This document shows positions 1 to 5,769 of a stretch of DNA of 7,804 bases, in pieces (positions within the stretch are counted from its first letter, which is position 1; each line of letters opens with the position of its first letter). The position numbers were made by a program, and so were the translations under genes. The stretch is taken from NCBI GenBank assembly GCA_902797415.1, contig CADBSQ010000055.1, positions 1 through 7,804 on the forward strand, written 5' to 3'. The stretch is from an uncultured Erysipelotrichaceae bacterium. Lineage in GTDB: Bacteria; Bacillota_I; Bacilli_A; RF39; UBA660. A model generated the notes under the pieces. It did not search any database, was not told the origin of the DNA, and was given only the letters and a program-made list of their open reading frames with translations.

Positions 1-753
1 AAAAATGGTTATAAAGAAGTAACATTACTTGGACAAAATGTAAATGCTTATGGAAAAGATTTATATGATGATTATACTCTTGCAAATTTACTTAATGATG
101 TTGCAGATACTGGTATTGAAAGACTTAGATTTGTAACTTCTCATCCTTGGGATTTTACAGATGAAATGATCGATGTAATTAGTAAATATGATAATATTAT
201 GCCTTATGTGCATTTACCACTTCAATCAGGTTCAACTAAAATACTTAAATTAATGGGAAGACGTTATACTAAAGAAGATTATTTAGAACTGTTTAATAAG
301 ATTAGAACTAGAATAAAAGATGTAGCGATTACAACTGATATAATAGTTGGTTTCCCTGGTGAAACCGAAGAAGACTTTAACGAAACACTAGATGTTGTTA
401 AAAAATGCAAATATGATGGTGCGTTTACATTTATTTACTCCAAAAGAGATGGTACACCTGCTGCTAAAATGCCTGACGATGTCACCGAAAAGACTAAAAA
501 AGAACGACTATACAAACTTAATGAACTAATTAATAATTTTAGTCTAGAATCAAATAAAAAATGTATTGGTAAAACTGAGAAAGTTTTAATTACTCAGAAA
601 AGTAGTAAAGGTTCTAACCTATATTTTGGTTATACTCCTTCATATAAAGCAGTGAATGTTTTATCAAAGTATGATATAATAGGCCAAATAGTAAATGTAA
701 AAATAACAGAAGCTAAAAGCTTTAACTTGAATGGAGAAATGATAGATGAATAA
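1..753 (+). CDS. miaB: MiaB, tRNA-2-methylthio-N6-dimethylallyladenosine synthase (3' part; start lies before the window)
   Basis: Radical-SAM methylthiotransferase that adds the 2-methylthio group to N6-isopentenyladenosine at position 37 of tRNAs reading UNN codons. The frame is open from base 1, so 250 C-terminal residues are visible; the N-terminal Fe-S domain and the CxxxCxxC radical-SAM cluster motif must lie upstream. Family signatures seen are TLLGQNVNAYG near fragment residue 10, a TSHPWDF segment near 45, HLPLQSGS near 70, and DIIVGFPGETEEDF near 115. A C-terminal TRAM-like RNA-binding segment of about 60 residues follows from about residue 185. LLGQNVNAYG together with the TRAM tail favours MiaB over the related MtaB and RimO, though this rests on recognition and not on an alignment. 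The ATG at 166 is only an internal Met. The 3' end overlaps the next gene by 8 bases. Confidence 0.93.
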   Translation, partial: KNGYKEVTLLGQNVNAYGKDLYDDYTLANLLNDVADTGIERLRFVTSHPWDFTDEMIDVISKYDNIMPYVHLPLQSGSTKILKLMGRRYTKEDYLELFNKIRTRIKDVAITTDIIVGFPGETEEDFNETLDVVKKCKYDGAFTFIYSKRDGTPAAKMPDDVTEKTKKERLYKLNELINNFSLESNKKCIGKTEKVLITQKSSKGSNLYFGYTPSYKAVNVLSKYDIIGQIVNVKITEAKSFNLNGEMIDE

Positions 754-1213
754 ACTACTAACAATATTTACAATGATACCTTGGATACTTTATTACATAG
801 AAATATACTATTATAGAATAAGTGTAATTGAAAAATATGGAACCAACGATAAAAAATATTTTAACCATGTTAATAAAAGTTTTTTTGAATCAATAAATAT
901 AAAAGAATTAGTATTATTCTTTATATTTATTATATTTTTACAGTTTGGGAAGGTTTATGTACTTAAAATATTGTTTATATTCTTTTATATTTATTTGTTG
1001 TTTGACTTTTTTATGACTTTGGCAGAGAAGTGTACTAAGATTAAAAATAAGTTTATAATGGTACAAACTGTGATACTTTGTATATTGTTAATAGGTTCTT
1101 ATCTTGTATTTAGAAAGGTTTATTTAACATATATTTTAATGTTTATAGCGTCTATTCTAAGTTCGTTTATAGTATATGCTTTTGCAATAATAAATAATAA
1201 AGTCTTTAAATAA
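746..1213 (+). CDS. Small multi-pass membrane protein, unknown function
   Basis: 155-aa protein that I do not recognise. It starts at ATG 746 inside the last codons of miaB, with GGAG at 733-736 nine bases upstream, so it is probably co-transcribed and translationally coupled with miaB. Hydrophobic segments lie at about residues 53-70, 71-93, 102-122 and 126-149. A possible fifth, Tyr/Ile-rich one spans 4-24, followed by a charged loop at about 29-52. No catalytic motif, signal-peptidase site or cysteine pair stands out. It is rich in Phe, Ile, Leu and Tyr, as expected for a membrane protein in an AT-rich genome. A terminator begins right at its stop codon, so it closes the miaB transcript. 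The position after miaB does not by itself imply a role in tRNA modification. Confidence 0.8.
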   Translation: MNKLLTIFTMIPWILYYIEIYYYRISVIEKYGTNDKKYFNHVNKSFFESINIKELVLFFIFIIFLQFGKVYVLKILFIFFYIYLLFDFFMTLAEKCTKIKNKFIMVQTVILCILLIGSYLVFRKVYLTYILMFIASILSSFIVYAFAIINNKVFK

Positions 1214-1240
1214 AGGATACCTTAAAGTGGTATTCTTTTT
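1212..1240 (+). terminator. Rho-independent terminator after the miaB-membrane protein unit
   Basis: The 8-bp stem 1214-1221 (AGGATACC) pairs with 1229-1236 (GGTATTCT), with one G-U pair and a 7-base loop. It is extended by A-T pairs at 1212-1213 and followed by a T tract. The stem starts directly at the stop codon of the membrane-protein gene. Confidence 0.85.
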
Positions 1241-1250
1241 TATATTTTTG

Positions 1251-1259
1251 TGTTATAAT
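1251..1259 (+). promoter_or_regulatory. Extended -10 promoter for the 360-aa gene
   Basis: TGTTATAAT at 1251-1259 is a perfect TATAAT preceded by the TGn extension. The position 17 bases upstream (1231-1236) falls in the terminator stem and is not a good -35 box, so this would be an extended -10 type promoter. Expected transcription start is near 1266, giving a leader of about 25 bases. Confidence 0.65.
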
Positions 1260-1290
1260 ACGTTCCTGCGAAGGGGGATTTATAGAAATA

Positions 1291-2373
1291 ATGGAAACTA
1301 GAGAAGTGTATTTTCATGATTATTATGAACTATTGGAAGAACAACAAAGATTACAAAAATTAAGTTCTAAGGAAATTTTAGTGGAACTTAAAAGACTTAG
1401 GATGCCATATGAGCACTGGAACCTATTTATAAACGGTGCATATATTGCTATGGAAGATATGGTGGAAAAGGACCCTAAAGAAGCAAAGGATAAAGCTTTA
1501 AGGGAAGCATCAGGAGAGCCACTAATATCATTAGAAAAATTTCAACAACTATATCAAAAATACAATAAAATCAAAGAGAGAACTCTTAAATATGGGACAA
1601 TTAGATATTATTATACTCAGGAAACTTACTATAATTGGGAAGTAATCATAGATAATGTAAGGCCATTTGGTTTGTTTATGAAGTATTTTAGCTTATTAGA
1701 TAATCTGGGCTATATTGAAGGGCTAAAAGGTCGCATAGAATACTTGAGGTCTATCAAAATCAAAAATAAGAATGATATGATAGACTCATTAACTGCAGAT
1801 TATGAAGATATTAAATATATGATGGAAGAAAATAATATTGAGTTATCGACTTTTCCTTCTAAGTCAGATGAAATAATTCATTATATAATTAGCAAGCTGG
1901 AAGAGATTATCAACTCTTTAGATGAGGTTTATGAAGGGCTAGAAACAGAGAAAGAATTTTTCAAAAAAGTATTTACTTATATAAAAGCAAACGAAGAAGC
2001 ACTTAAAGAAGAGATTATGAATATTAGAAATTGTAAGTACTGTAAGGATGATATTACTAAAAAAATAATTGATTCAGAATATGATTACCTAAAAAATGTT
2101 TTATATAATGATTCTAACGATTTTAATTTGGAAAGTACTATTCATATGTTACGTGTAATAGCTAGTCAAGAAGCTTCACGTGAATATGACAAATTCCATG
2201 CATTAAAAGAAACTATAGTACTAGGTGAACCTGAAGAAGAAACAGATTATTTGTTTCCAGAAGGACCTTTCTATGCATATGATGGTACACCTTTTTCAAC
2301 TATAGAAGGAGCTGCAGAACACAACAAGTTTTTTGTTAATAAAATATTCACTTCTGGAAGAAAAAAACCATGA
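1291..2373 (+). CDS. Hypothetical soluble, largely helical 360-aa protein
   Basis: I do not recognise a family. The protein has no membrane segment or signal peptide. It is mostly charged and helix-prone (Glu, Lys, Leu, Ile), with heptad-like stretches at about residues 10-37 and 194-245 that could form coiled coils. A Tyr/Trp-rich middle part (about 100-130) and one CxxC pair (C248, C251, in NCKYC) stand out. The two cysteines alone do not make a zinc site. The C-terminal 45 residues are richer in Pro, Gly, Phe and Asp and look like a separate small element. ATG 1291 follows a G-rich AGGGGG at 1272-1277 with a long 13-base spacing; no better in-frame start is visible. The gene stands alone between its own promoter and terminator, so neighbours say little about its role. 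GC content looks slightly higher than in mreD. Confidence 0.8.
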   Translation: METREVYFHDYYELLEEQQRLQKLSSKEILVELKRLRMPYEHWNLFINGAYIAMEDMVEKDPKEAKDKALREASGEPLISLEKFQQLYQKYNKIKERTLKYGTIRYYYTQETYYNWEVIIDNVRPFGLFMKYFSLLDNLGYIEGLKGRIEYLRSIKIKNKNDMIDSLTADYEDIKYMMEENNIELSTFPSKSDEIIHYIISKLEEIINSLDEVYEGLETEKEFFKKVFTYIKANEEALKEEIMNIRNCKYCKDDITKKIIDSEYDYLKNVLYNDSNDFNLESTIHMLRVIASQEASREYDKFHALKETIVLGEPEEETDYLFPEGPFYAYDGTPFSTIEGAAEHNKFFVNKIFTSGRKKP

Positions 2374-2388
2374 TATGTGGTTTTTTTT
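2361..2388 (+). terminator. Rho-independent terminator overlapping the end of the 360-aa gene
   Basis: A7CCA at 2361-2370 pairs with TGG plus a T8 run at 2378-2388, with a 7-base loop. The stop codon TGA (2371-2373) lies in the loop, and the last Lys-Lys-Pro codons form the left arm. The A tract on the left could let it work on the minus strand too, but no minus-strand gene is nearby. Confidence 0.75.
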
Positions 2389-2404
2389 AATTGTTTTTAT
2401 ACAT

Positions 2405-2410
2405 TATAAT
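2405..2410 (+). promoter_or_regulatory. Possible -10 element before the YetF-like gene
   Basis: TATAAT occurs at 2405-2410, with TATACA just upstream at 2398-2403; no good -35 is seen. If 2405-2410 is used, transcription would begin near 2417, inside the ribosome site. The upstream TATACA would give a start near 2410 and spare the ribosome site. A promoter is expected here because a terminator lies just before, but its exact position is uncertain. Confidence 0.4.
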
Positions 2411-2413
2411 AAT

Positions 2414-2421
2414 AGGTGAGG
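2414..2421 (+). promoter_or_regulatory. Ribosome binding site fixing the YetF-like start at 2424
   Basis: AGGTGAGG matches the 3' half of the AGGAGGTGA anti-anti-SD sequence and lies just before ATG 2424. It argues against the in-frame TTG at 2391, which would add 11 residues encoded across the promoter region. Confidence 0.7.
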
Positions 2422-2423
2422 TT

Positions 2424-3056
2424 ATGGATAAAATATTAATTGTAGTATTTAAGACTGTTTTCTTTTATTTTTTTGTTCTTATAATGTATAGAATTATGGG
2501 TAAAAGAGAAATCGCTCAATTAGGTGTAATCGATTTAATAGTTTCACTTTTAATAGCAGAATTAATTGCCATAAGTATTGAAGATGTTAGAAGTAATGTT
2601 CTAATTGCAGTGGCACCAATTCTTTCCTTAGTTATTTTAGAGCTTCTCCTTGATTATATTTCACTTAAAAGTAGGAGGTTTCAATCTATATTTGAGGGTA
2701 AGCCTAGTATAATTATAAATGCTGGCAAGATTAATTTTAAAGAAATGGTTAAACAAAGATATACGATAGATAATCTTCTTTTAGAATTAAGACAAAGAGA
2801 AATAAAAAGTTTAGAAGAAGTCGATTATGCCTTTCTTGAAACAAACGGTAAATTATCAATATTTAAAAAGAAAATGTTTGATAAAAACTATCCTATGCCA
2901 ATCATTATTGAAGGTGTAGTGCAGGAAAAAACGCTCAAATACATTAAAAAAAATAGAGAGTGGTTAAACAATATTTTACTTAAATCAGGGGAAGAACTTG
3001 ATGATGTCTTTTATGCTTTTTATAAAGACAGTAAATTATTTATTGTACCAAAATAA
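2424..3056 (+). CDS. YetF/DUF421 family membrane protein
   Basis: 210-aa protein of the YetF-like DUF421 family, common in Bacillota; the molecular function is not firmly established. The N-terminal part has three membrane segments at about residues 4-22, 34-52 and 58-80. It carries the family's conserved stretch YRIMGKREI (22-30), followed by QLGVIDLIVSLLIAE. The rest is a cytosolic domain with EGKPSIIINAGKI (91-103), then LLLELRQREI (118-127) and VDYAFLETNGKLS (133-145), all typical of DUF421. The length agrees with the family. ATG 2424 is preferred because of its ribosome site. The gene stands between the terminator at 2361-2388 and a new promoter near 3083, so it is probably its own unit. 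Family assignment is by recognised motifs only. Confidence 0.88.
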   Translation: MDKILIVVFKTVFFYFFVLIMYRIMGKREIAQLGVIDLIVSLLIAELIAISIEDVRSNVLIAVAPILSLVILELLLDYISLKSRRFQSIFEGKPSIIINAGKINFKEMVKQRYTIDNLLLELRQREIKSLEEVDYAFLETNGKLSIFKKKMFDKNYPMPIIIEGVVQEKTLKYIKKNREWLNNILLKSGEELDDVFYAFYKDSKLFIVPK

Positions 3057-3072
3057 GTAATTTATTTTTTTT
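3051..3072 (+). terminator. Weak AT-only hairpin with T run after the YetF-like gene
   Basis: AAATAA (3051-3056) can pair with TTATTT (3062-3067) around a 5-base loop, and an 8-base T run follows (3065-3072, partly in the stem). There is no GC pair in the stem, so termination is likely inefficient at best. Confidence 0.3.
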
Positions 3073-3082
3073 ATGGAATAAT

Positions 3083-3088
3083 TATAAT
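3083..3088 (+). promoter_or_regulatory. Probable -10 element for the SPOR-radC-mreC-mreD unit
   Basis: A perfect TATAAT at 3083-3088 lies 58 bases before the SPOR gene. The -35 region (about 3060-3066, TTTATT-like) is poor. Expected start is near 3095, giving a leader of about 50 bases that contains no obvious structure. Confidence 0.5.
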
Positions 3089-3137
3089 TAGGGATAGTTC
3101 GACATGTTTTTTAATTATTTTGTTTTATCATTTAGAT

Positions 3138-3142
3138 GGTGA
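3138..3142 (+). promoter_or_regulatory. Ribosome binding site fixing the SPOR protein start at 3147
   Basis: GGTGA lies four bases before ATG 3147, the same kind of site as used by the YetF-like gene and alaS. The in-frame TTG at 3120 has no such site and would put nine polar residues in front of the membrane anchor. Confidence 0.6.
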
Positions 3143-3146
3143 TAAT

Positions 3147-3572
3147 ATGAAAAGAATTAAAATTGCTGTGATTGTTTTTTTAATAGGGTCTATAATAGCA
3201 TTTGTAACTTATCAAAATGATGAAAAAAGTACTTATACAAGAACTGTTGCGTTTCAATTAGGTGTATTTAAAGATGAAAATAATGCAATTAGATTAAAAG
3301 AAAGATTAGGAGGTATTGTTATTAAAGATGCTGATGTTTATAGGGTGTATTACGCTATATTGCATGATAAAGACAATATAAAGTTTATTGAAAACAATTT
3401 AAAAGAAAAAGAAGTTAGTTATTATATTAGAAATGTTAATTTGAATGAAACAATCTTTCTTAAGGGAGATAAATATGAAACTCTTATGAATAAAACCATG
3501 AAAGATAATAATAAATTAAAAGTAAATAATAAAATGTTAAACTTTTATAAAGAGGCCTTAAATGTCTATTAA
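3147..3572 (+). CDS. Membrane-anchored SPOR-domain-like protein (SpoIIB position)
   Basis: 141-aa protein with a short Lys/Arg-rich N-terminus, one membrane segment at about residues 5-21, and an extracytoplasmic part. Residues 33-97 read as a SPOR fold: TVAFQLGVFKDENNAIRLKERL (strand, then helix with the typical Q-G-F and NA pattern), then VYRVYYAIL and a second helix and strand (about 78-96). SPOR domains bind peptidoglycan lacking stem peptides, usually at division sites. A Lys/Asn-rich tail of about 45 residues follows. The end overlaps radC by 11 bases, which ties it to the radC-mreC-mreD string. In Bacillus subtilis spoIIB, which as I recall encodes a SPOR protein, sits upstream of maf-radC-mreBCD, so this is probably a positional counterpart. 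No sporulation role can be claimed. The domain call rests on pattern recognition in a divergent sequence. Confidence 0.72.
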   Translation: MKRIKIAVIVFLIGSIIAFVTYQNDEKSTYTRTVAFQLGVFKDENNAIRLKERLGGIVIKDADVYRVYYAILHDKDNIKFIENNLKEKEVSYYIRNVNLNETIFLKGDKYETLMNKTMKDNNKLKVNNKMLNFYKEALNVY

Positions 3573-4257
3573 AGATTTACCAAATGATATTTTACCTAGA
3601 GAAAGATTGATTAAATATGGAGCAAAAAATCTAAGTGATGAAGAGTTACTGGCGATTGTTTTTAGAACAGGAACTAAAAATACTAACGTAAAATCTCTTG
3701 CTCAAAATGTATTAAAAACCTATGGTGATGTTAAAAACTTAAAGTATCTAACTATCAATAAAGCAACTAAAATAAATGGGTTAGGTAAAGTTAAAGCTGT
3801 AACGCTTTTAGCAAGTCTAGAGCTTGGTAAAAGGGTTTATGAAGATAATACAATTACAAATCGTTTAAAAGTAGTTAATGCCGAAATAGCATTTAATTAT
3901 TTTTCTAGAGTTATATCATTAGAAAAACAAGAAAACTTTTTAGTAATATTTTTGGATAATCAAAAGAAAATCATTAAATATAAAGTAATGTTTATTGGTA
4001 CAATTAATGAATCTATTGTTCATCCAAGAGAAATATTTAAAGAAGCATTTTTAGAGTCTGCTAGTGCTATTATTCTTATGCATAATCATCCATCAGGAGG
4101 TACATATCCCAGTAGATCAGATGATGAGGTAACAAGAAGATTAGCACAAATAGGTGAATTAATGGGAATAAAAGTAGTAGATCATATAATCGTAAGTCGC
4201 CAAGAGTACTACAGTTACGTAGAAAATGGGAGGTTAAAATATGCTGAAAAAAATTAA
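3562..4257 (+). CDS. radC: RadC / UPF0758 family JAB-domain protein
   Basis: 231-aa protein of normal length for the RadC family. The N-terminus has the usual LPRERLIKYGAKNLSDEELLAIVFRTGT stretch (residues 11-38), then a helix-hairpin-helix-like segment around INGLGKVKAVTLLASLELGKR (71-91). The C-terminal JAB/MPN domain has EIFKEAFLESASAIILMHNHPSGG with the metal-binding HxHP...D set H174, H176 and D187 intact. Despite the name, a role in DNA repair is not supported for the family; the cellular substrate is unknown. ATG 3562 follows AGAGG at 3551-3555. It overlaps the SPOR gene by 11 bases and mreC by 17 bases, indicating one transcript. radC next to mre genes is a widespread arrangement. Confidence 0.95.
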   Translation: MSIKDLPNDILPRERLIKYGAKNLSDEELLAIVFRTGTKNTNVKSLAQNVLKTYGDVKNLKYLTINKATKINGLGKVKAVTLLASLELGKRVYEDNTITNRLKVVNAEIAFNYFSRVISLEKQENFLVIFLDNQKKIIKYKVMFIGTINESIVHPREIFKEAFLESASAIILMHNHPSGGTYPSRSDDEVTRRLAQIGELMGIKVVDHIIVSRQEYYSYVENGRLKYAEKN

Positions 4258-4909
4258 CATCAAATATATTATAATCGTACTTTTTTCTTTTTTTGTTTTT
4301 CATGAACCGGTTCTTATTTTTACATCTAATATACTATCTATGTTTAGAACAAATAATATAATAAAAATGCAAGAAAAATCTTATAAAAGAGAACTAGATA
4401 GATTAAAACTTAGTATAAGTCAGTATAAGATAGCAGAACAAAACATGATGCTTGCAGGAGATTCATCTCTGATACTAGGAAAGATTTCTTTAAGAAATAT
4501 ATATAACTTTTATGATTATTTAGTTATAAACACCAAGTATACCGTAAAAAATGGGGATGAAGTTATTAATGAAGAAGGACTGGTGGGATTTATCGTAAGT
4601 CATAGTAAACATTTAGCAAAAGTAAGACTTTTAACAGGTAAACATAAACTTAGTATTAAAATAAATAACTCCTATGGACTATTAGAAAAATATAACCCTA
4701 AAACAAAATGTTTTTTAGTTACTAACCTTAAAAACATAGAAACTATTAAAGAAGGTGACATCGTAGAAACAAGTGGACTATCAAAAGAAAGTGCTCACCT
4801 ATATGTAGGTAAAGTTTATAAAATAAATAACTTAACTAATAGTTTATTTGTAAAAAGTGATGTAGATTTTGATAATTTAAACTATTTGTTTGTACGAGGT
4901 AAAAGATGA
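4241..4909 (+). CDS. mreC: MreC, rod-shape-determining scaffold protein (short, divergent)
   Basis: 222-aa single-pass membrane protein; B. subtilis MreC is about 290 aa. A membrane segment at about residues 8-30 is followed by a short coiled-coil-like helix at about 40-68, then the extracellular beta-barrel pair. Visible hallmarks are NGDEVINEEGLVGFIV (104-119), a segment like VRLLTG (128-133), GDIVETSGLSKESAHLYVGKV (172-192), and the closing VKSDVDFDNLNYLFV (204-218), where the family usually has VxPxxDFxxLxxVxV. MreC links the cytoplasmic elongation machinery to periplasmic wall synthases. GGGAGG at 4228-4233 gives a well-placed ribosome site for ATG 4241, which lies inside the end of radC. 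It ends in an ATGA overlap with the mreD-like gene. The shortness comes mainly from a reduced coiled coil and N-terminal region. Confidence 0.85.
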   Translation: MLKKINIKYIIIVLFSFFVFHEPVLIFTSNILSMFRTNNIIKMQEKSYKRELDRLKLSISQYKIAEQNMMLAGDSSLILGKISLRNIYNFYDYLVINTKYTVKNGDEVINEEGLVGFIVSHSKHLAKVRLLTGKHKLSIKINNSYGLLEKYNPKTKCFLVTNLKNIETIKEGDIVETSGLSKESAHLYVGKVYKINNLTNSLFVKSDVDFDNLNYLFVRGKR

Positions 4910-5202
4910 TTTATTTAATTATATTTGATTTTTTAGTATGTTCTTTAACTAAATATAATTTAAGCTTATTTTTATTATGGTTACCATTTAAAATAAATAA
5001 GAGAGTTTTAATTATATATTTTTTAATACTTAGTTTTTTTGAAATAAAATATATTTTAAATTTAGTTATAGTTTTATTGTTAATAATAGTAATTGATGGA
5101 TTTTTAAAAAGGTTTAAACTTAATACTTTGAGTTATTTGTTTATTTGTTTAATTTCTTATAGTTTTTATTATGGTTTAATAAACTTGATTAATTTATTAT
5201 AA
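4906..5202 (+). CDS. MreD-like membrane protein, very short
   Basis: 98-aa, almost wholly hydrophobic protein with about four membrane segments (roughly residues 2-28, 33-49, 50-66 and 76-96). It starts in an ATGA overlap with mreC, with GAGGT at 4896-4900 upstream. Position directly after mreC and the multi-pass topology point to MreD, the membrane partner of MreC. Typical MreD is about 160-180 aa with five or six segments, so this is a strongly reduced form or a replacement. No clear MreD sequence motif can be named; the call is mainly positional. The ILNLVIVLLLIIVIDGFLKRF stretch with an Asp in a hydrophobic segment is the most distinctive part. It is the most AT-rich gene in the window. 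There is no sign of a frameshift continuing the frame after the stop. Confidence 0.6.
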   Translation: MIYLIIFDFLVCSLTKYNLSLFLLWLPFKINKRVLIIYFLILSFFEIKYILNLVIVLLLIIVIDGFLKRFKLNTLSYLFICLISYSFYYGLINLINLL

Positions 5203-5213
5203 TCTTTTATAAT
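5185..5213 (+). promoter_or_regulatory. Promoter for the kinase-alaS unit, inside the end of mreD
   Basis: TTGATT (5185-5190) and TATAAT (5208-5213) are separated by 17 bases, close to the sigma-A consensus. The expected start is near 5220, just before GGAGG at 5225-5229. The -35 lies in the last codons of the mreD-like gene. This is the best-formed -35/-10 pair in the window. Confidence 0.75.
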
Positions 5214-5215
5214 AA
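5194..5215. repeat. AT-only inverted repeat at the mreD stop and -10 box
   Basis: TTATTATA (5194-5201) is perfectly complementary to TATAATAA (5208-5215) around a 6-base loop. It includes the mreD-like stop codon and the -10 box of the next gene. It could be a weak terminator (TTTT follows at 5216-5219) or simply chance in AT-rich DNA. Confidence 0.35.
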
Positions 5216-5235
5216 TTTTAGTTTGGAGGCATGTT

Positions 5236-5769
5236 ATGAAGCTTATATTATTATGTGGTAAAGCTGAAAGTGGTAAAAGTACCTCTGCAGACTTTATAAA
5301 GAAGTATTTGGAAGAAAATCACGCTAAAGTTATTAAAACAAAAATGACTAAATATTTAAGATTATATGCAAAAGAAATAACTGGCTATAATGAAGAAACA
5401 GATGAAAAACCAAGAGATTTATTACAAAATCTAGGTGATATAGTAAGAAGTATCGATATAAATTTTTTACTTAAAAGGTTAGATGAGGATATAAAAGTTT
5501 ATTCTCGCTTTGCTGACTATATTATTATTGATGATATAAGATTTGCTTTGGAAGTAAACTTCTTTAAAGAAAGATATGATTGTTTGGTTTTTAAACTTGA
5601 AAGAAATAAAAGCAATAATTTAACCTCTAAACAAAGAAAGCATTCAACTGAAACCGGTTTAGATGACTTTAACGATTATGATAAGGTTATTGATAATAAT
5701 GGTTCACTTGAAGATTTAGAAAATAAATTAAGAAAGTATTTAGGTGAATATTATGAATTTAAAAGATAA
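5236..5769 (+). CDS. P-loop deoxynucleoside monophosphate kinase-like protein
   Basis: 177-aa soluble protein. The N-terminus has a strand and Walker A motif GKAESGKST (residues 8-16; G8, G13, K14, S15). KPRDLLQNLGDIVRSID (58-74) and YIIIDDIRFALEVNFFK (95-111) resemble the DLLQxLG and DxRFxxEA segments of phage-type deoxynucleoside monophosphate kinases. Near the end HSTETGLDDF and the VIDNNGSLEDL stretch (151-161) match the closing HxSE...D...I.NNGSLEEL pattern of that family. It therefore probably phosphorylates a (d)NMP with ATP, but the substrate is not readable and a more distant role is possible. ATG 5236 follows GGAGG (5225-5229) by six bases; ATG 5231 is out of frame. It is the first gene after a strong promoter and overlaps alaS by 17 bases, so it shares its transcript with the synthetase. 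Confidence 0.72.
   Translation: MKLILLCGKAESGKSTSADFIKKYLEENHAKVIKTKMTKYLRLYAKEITGYNEETDEKPRDLLQNLGDIVRSIDINFLLKRLDEDIKVYSRFADYIIIDDIRFALEVNFFKERYDCLVFKLERNKSNNLTSKQRKHSTETGLDDFNDYDKVIDNNGSLEDLENKLRKYLGEYYEFKR
5742..5747 (+). promoter_or_regulatory. Ribosome binding site fixing the alaS start at 5753
   Basis: AGGTGA lies five bases before ATG 5753. The alternative in-frame GTG at 5744 is part of this site and has no site of its own, and the protein begins like other AlaRS at the ATG. The site lies within the kinase gene, so alaS is probably translationally coupled to it. Confidence 0.75.

Noticed and set aside
1263..1276. Small hairpin with a GCGA loop covering the AGGGGG ribosome site of the 360-aa gene
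   Set aside because: The stem is short with two G-U pairs, and its left arm lies at or before the expected transcription start (about 1266), so it is probably not in the RNA.
2391..2423. TTG start giving 11 more residues on the YetF-like protein
   Set aside because: It would overlap the likely promoter and has no ribosome site; AGGTGAGG just before ATG 2424 fits the real start.
4076..4303. Minus-strand open frame of 75 codons across the radC-mreC junction
   Set aside because: It lies opposite the JAB motif of radC and the start of mreC, both well supported, and has no ribosome site or promoter of its own.
5203..5752. T-box or other riboswitch controlling alaS
   Set aside because: The leader before the kinase gene is only about 15 bases and alaS begins inside the kinase gene, leaving no room for a T-box.
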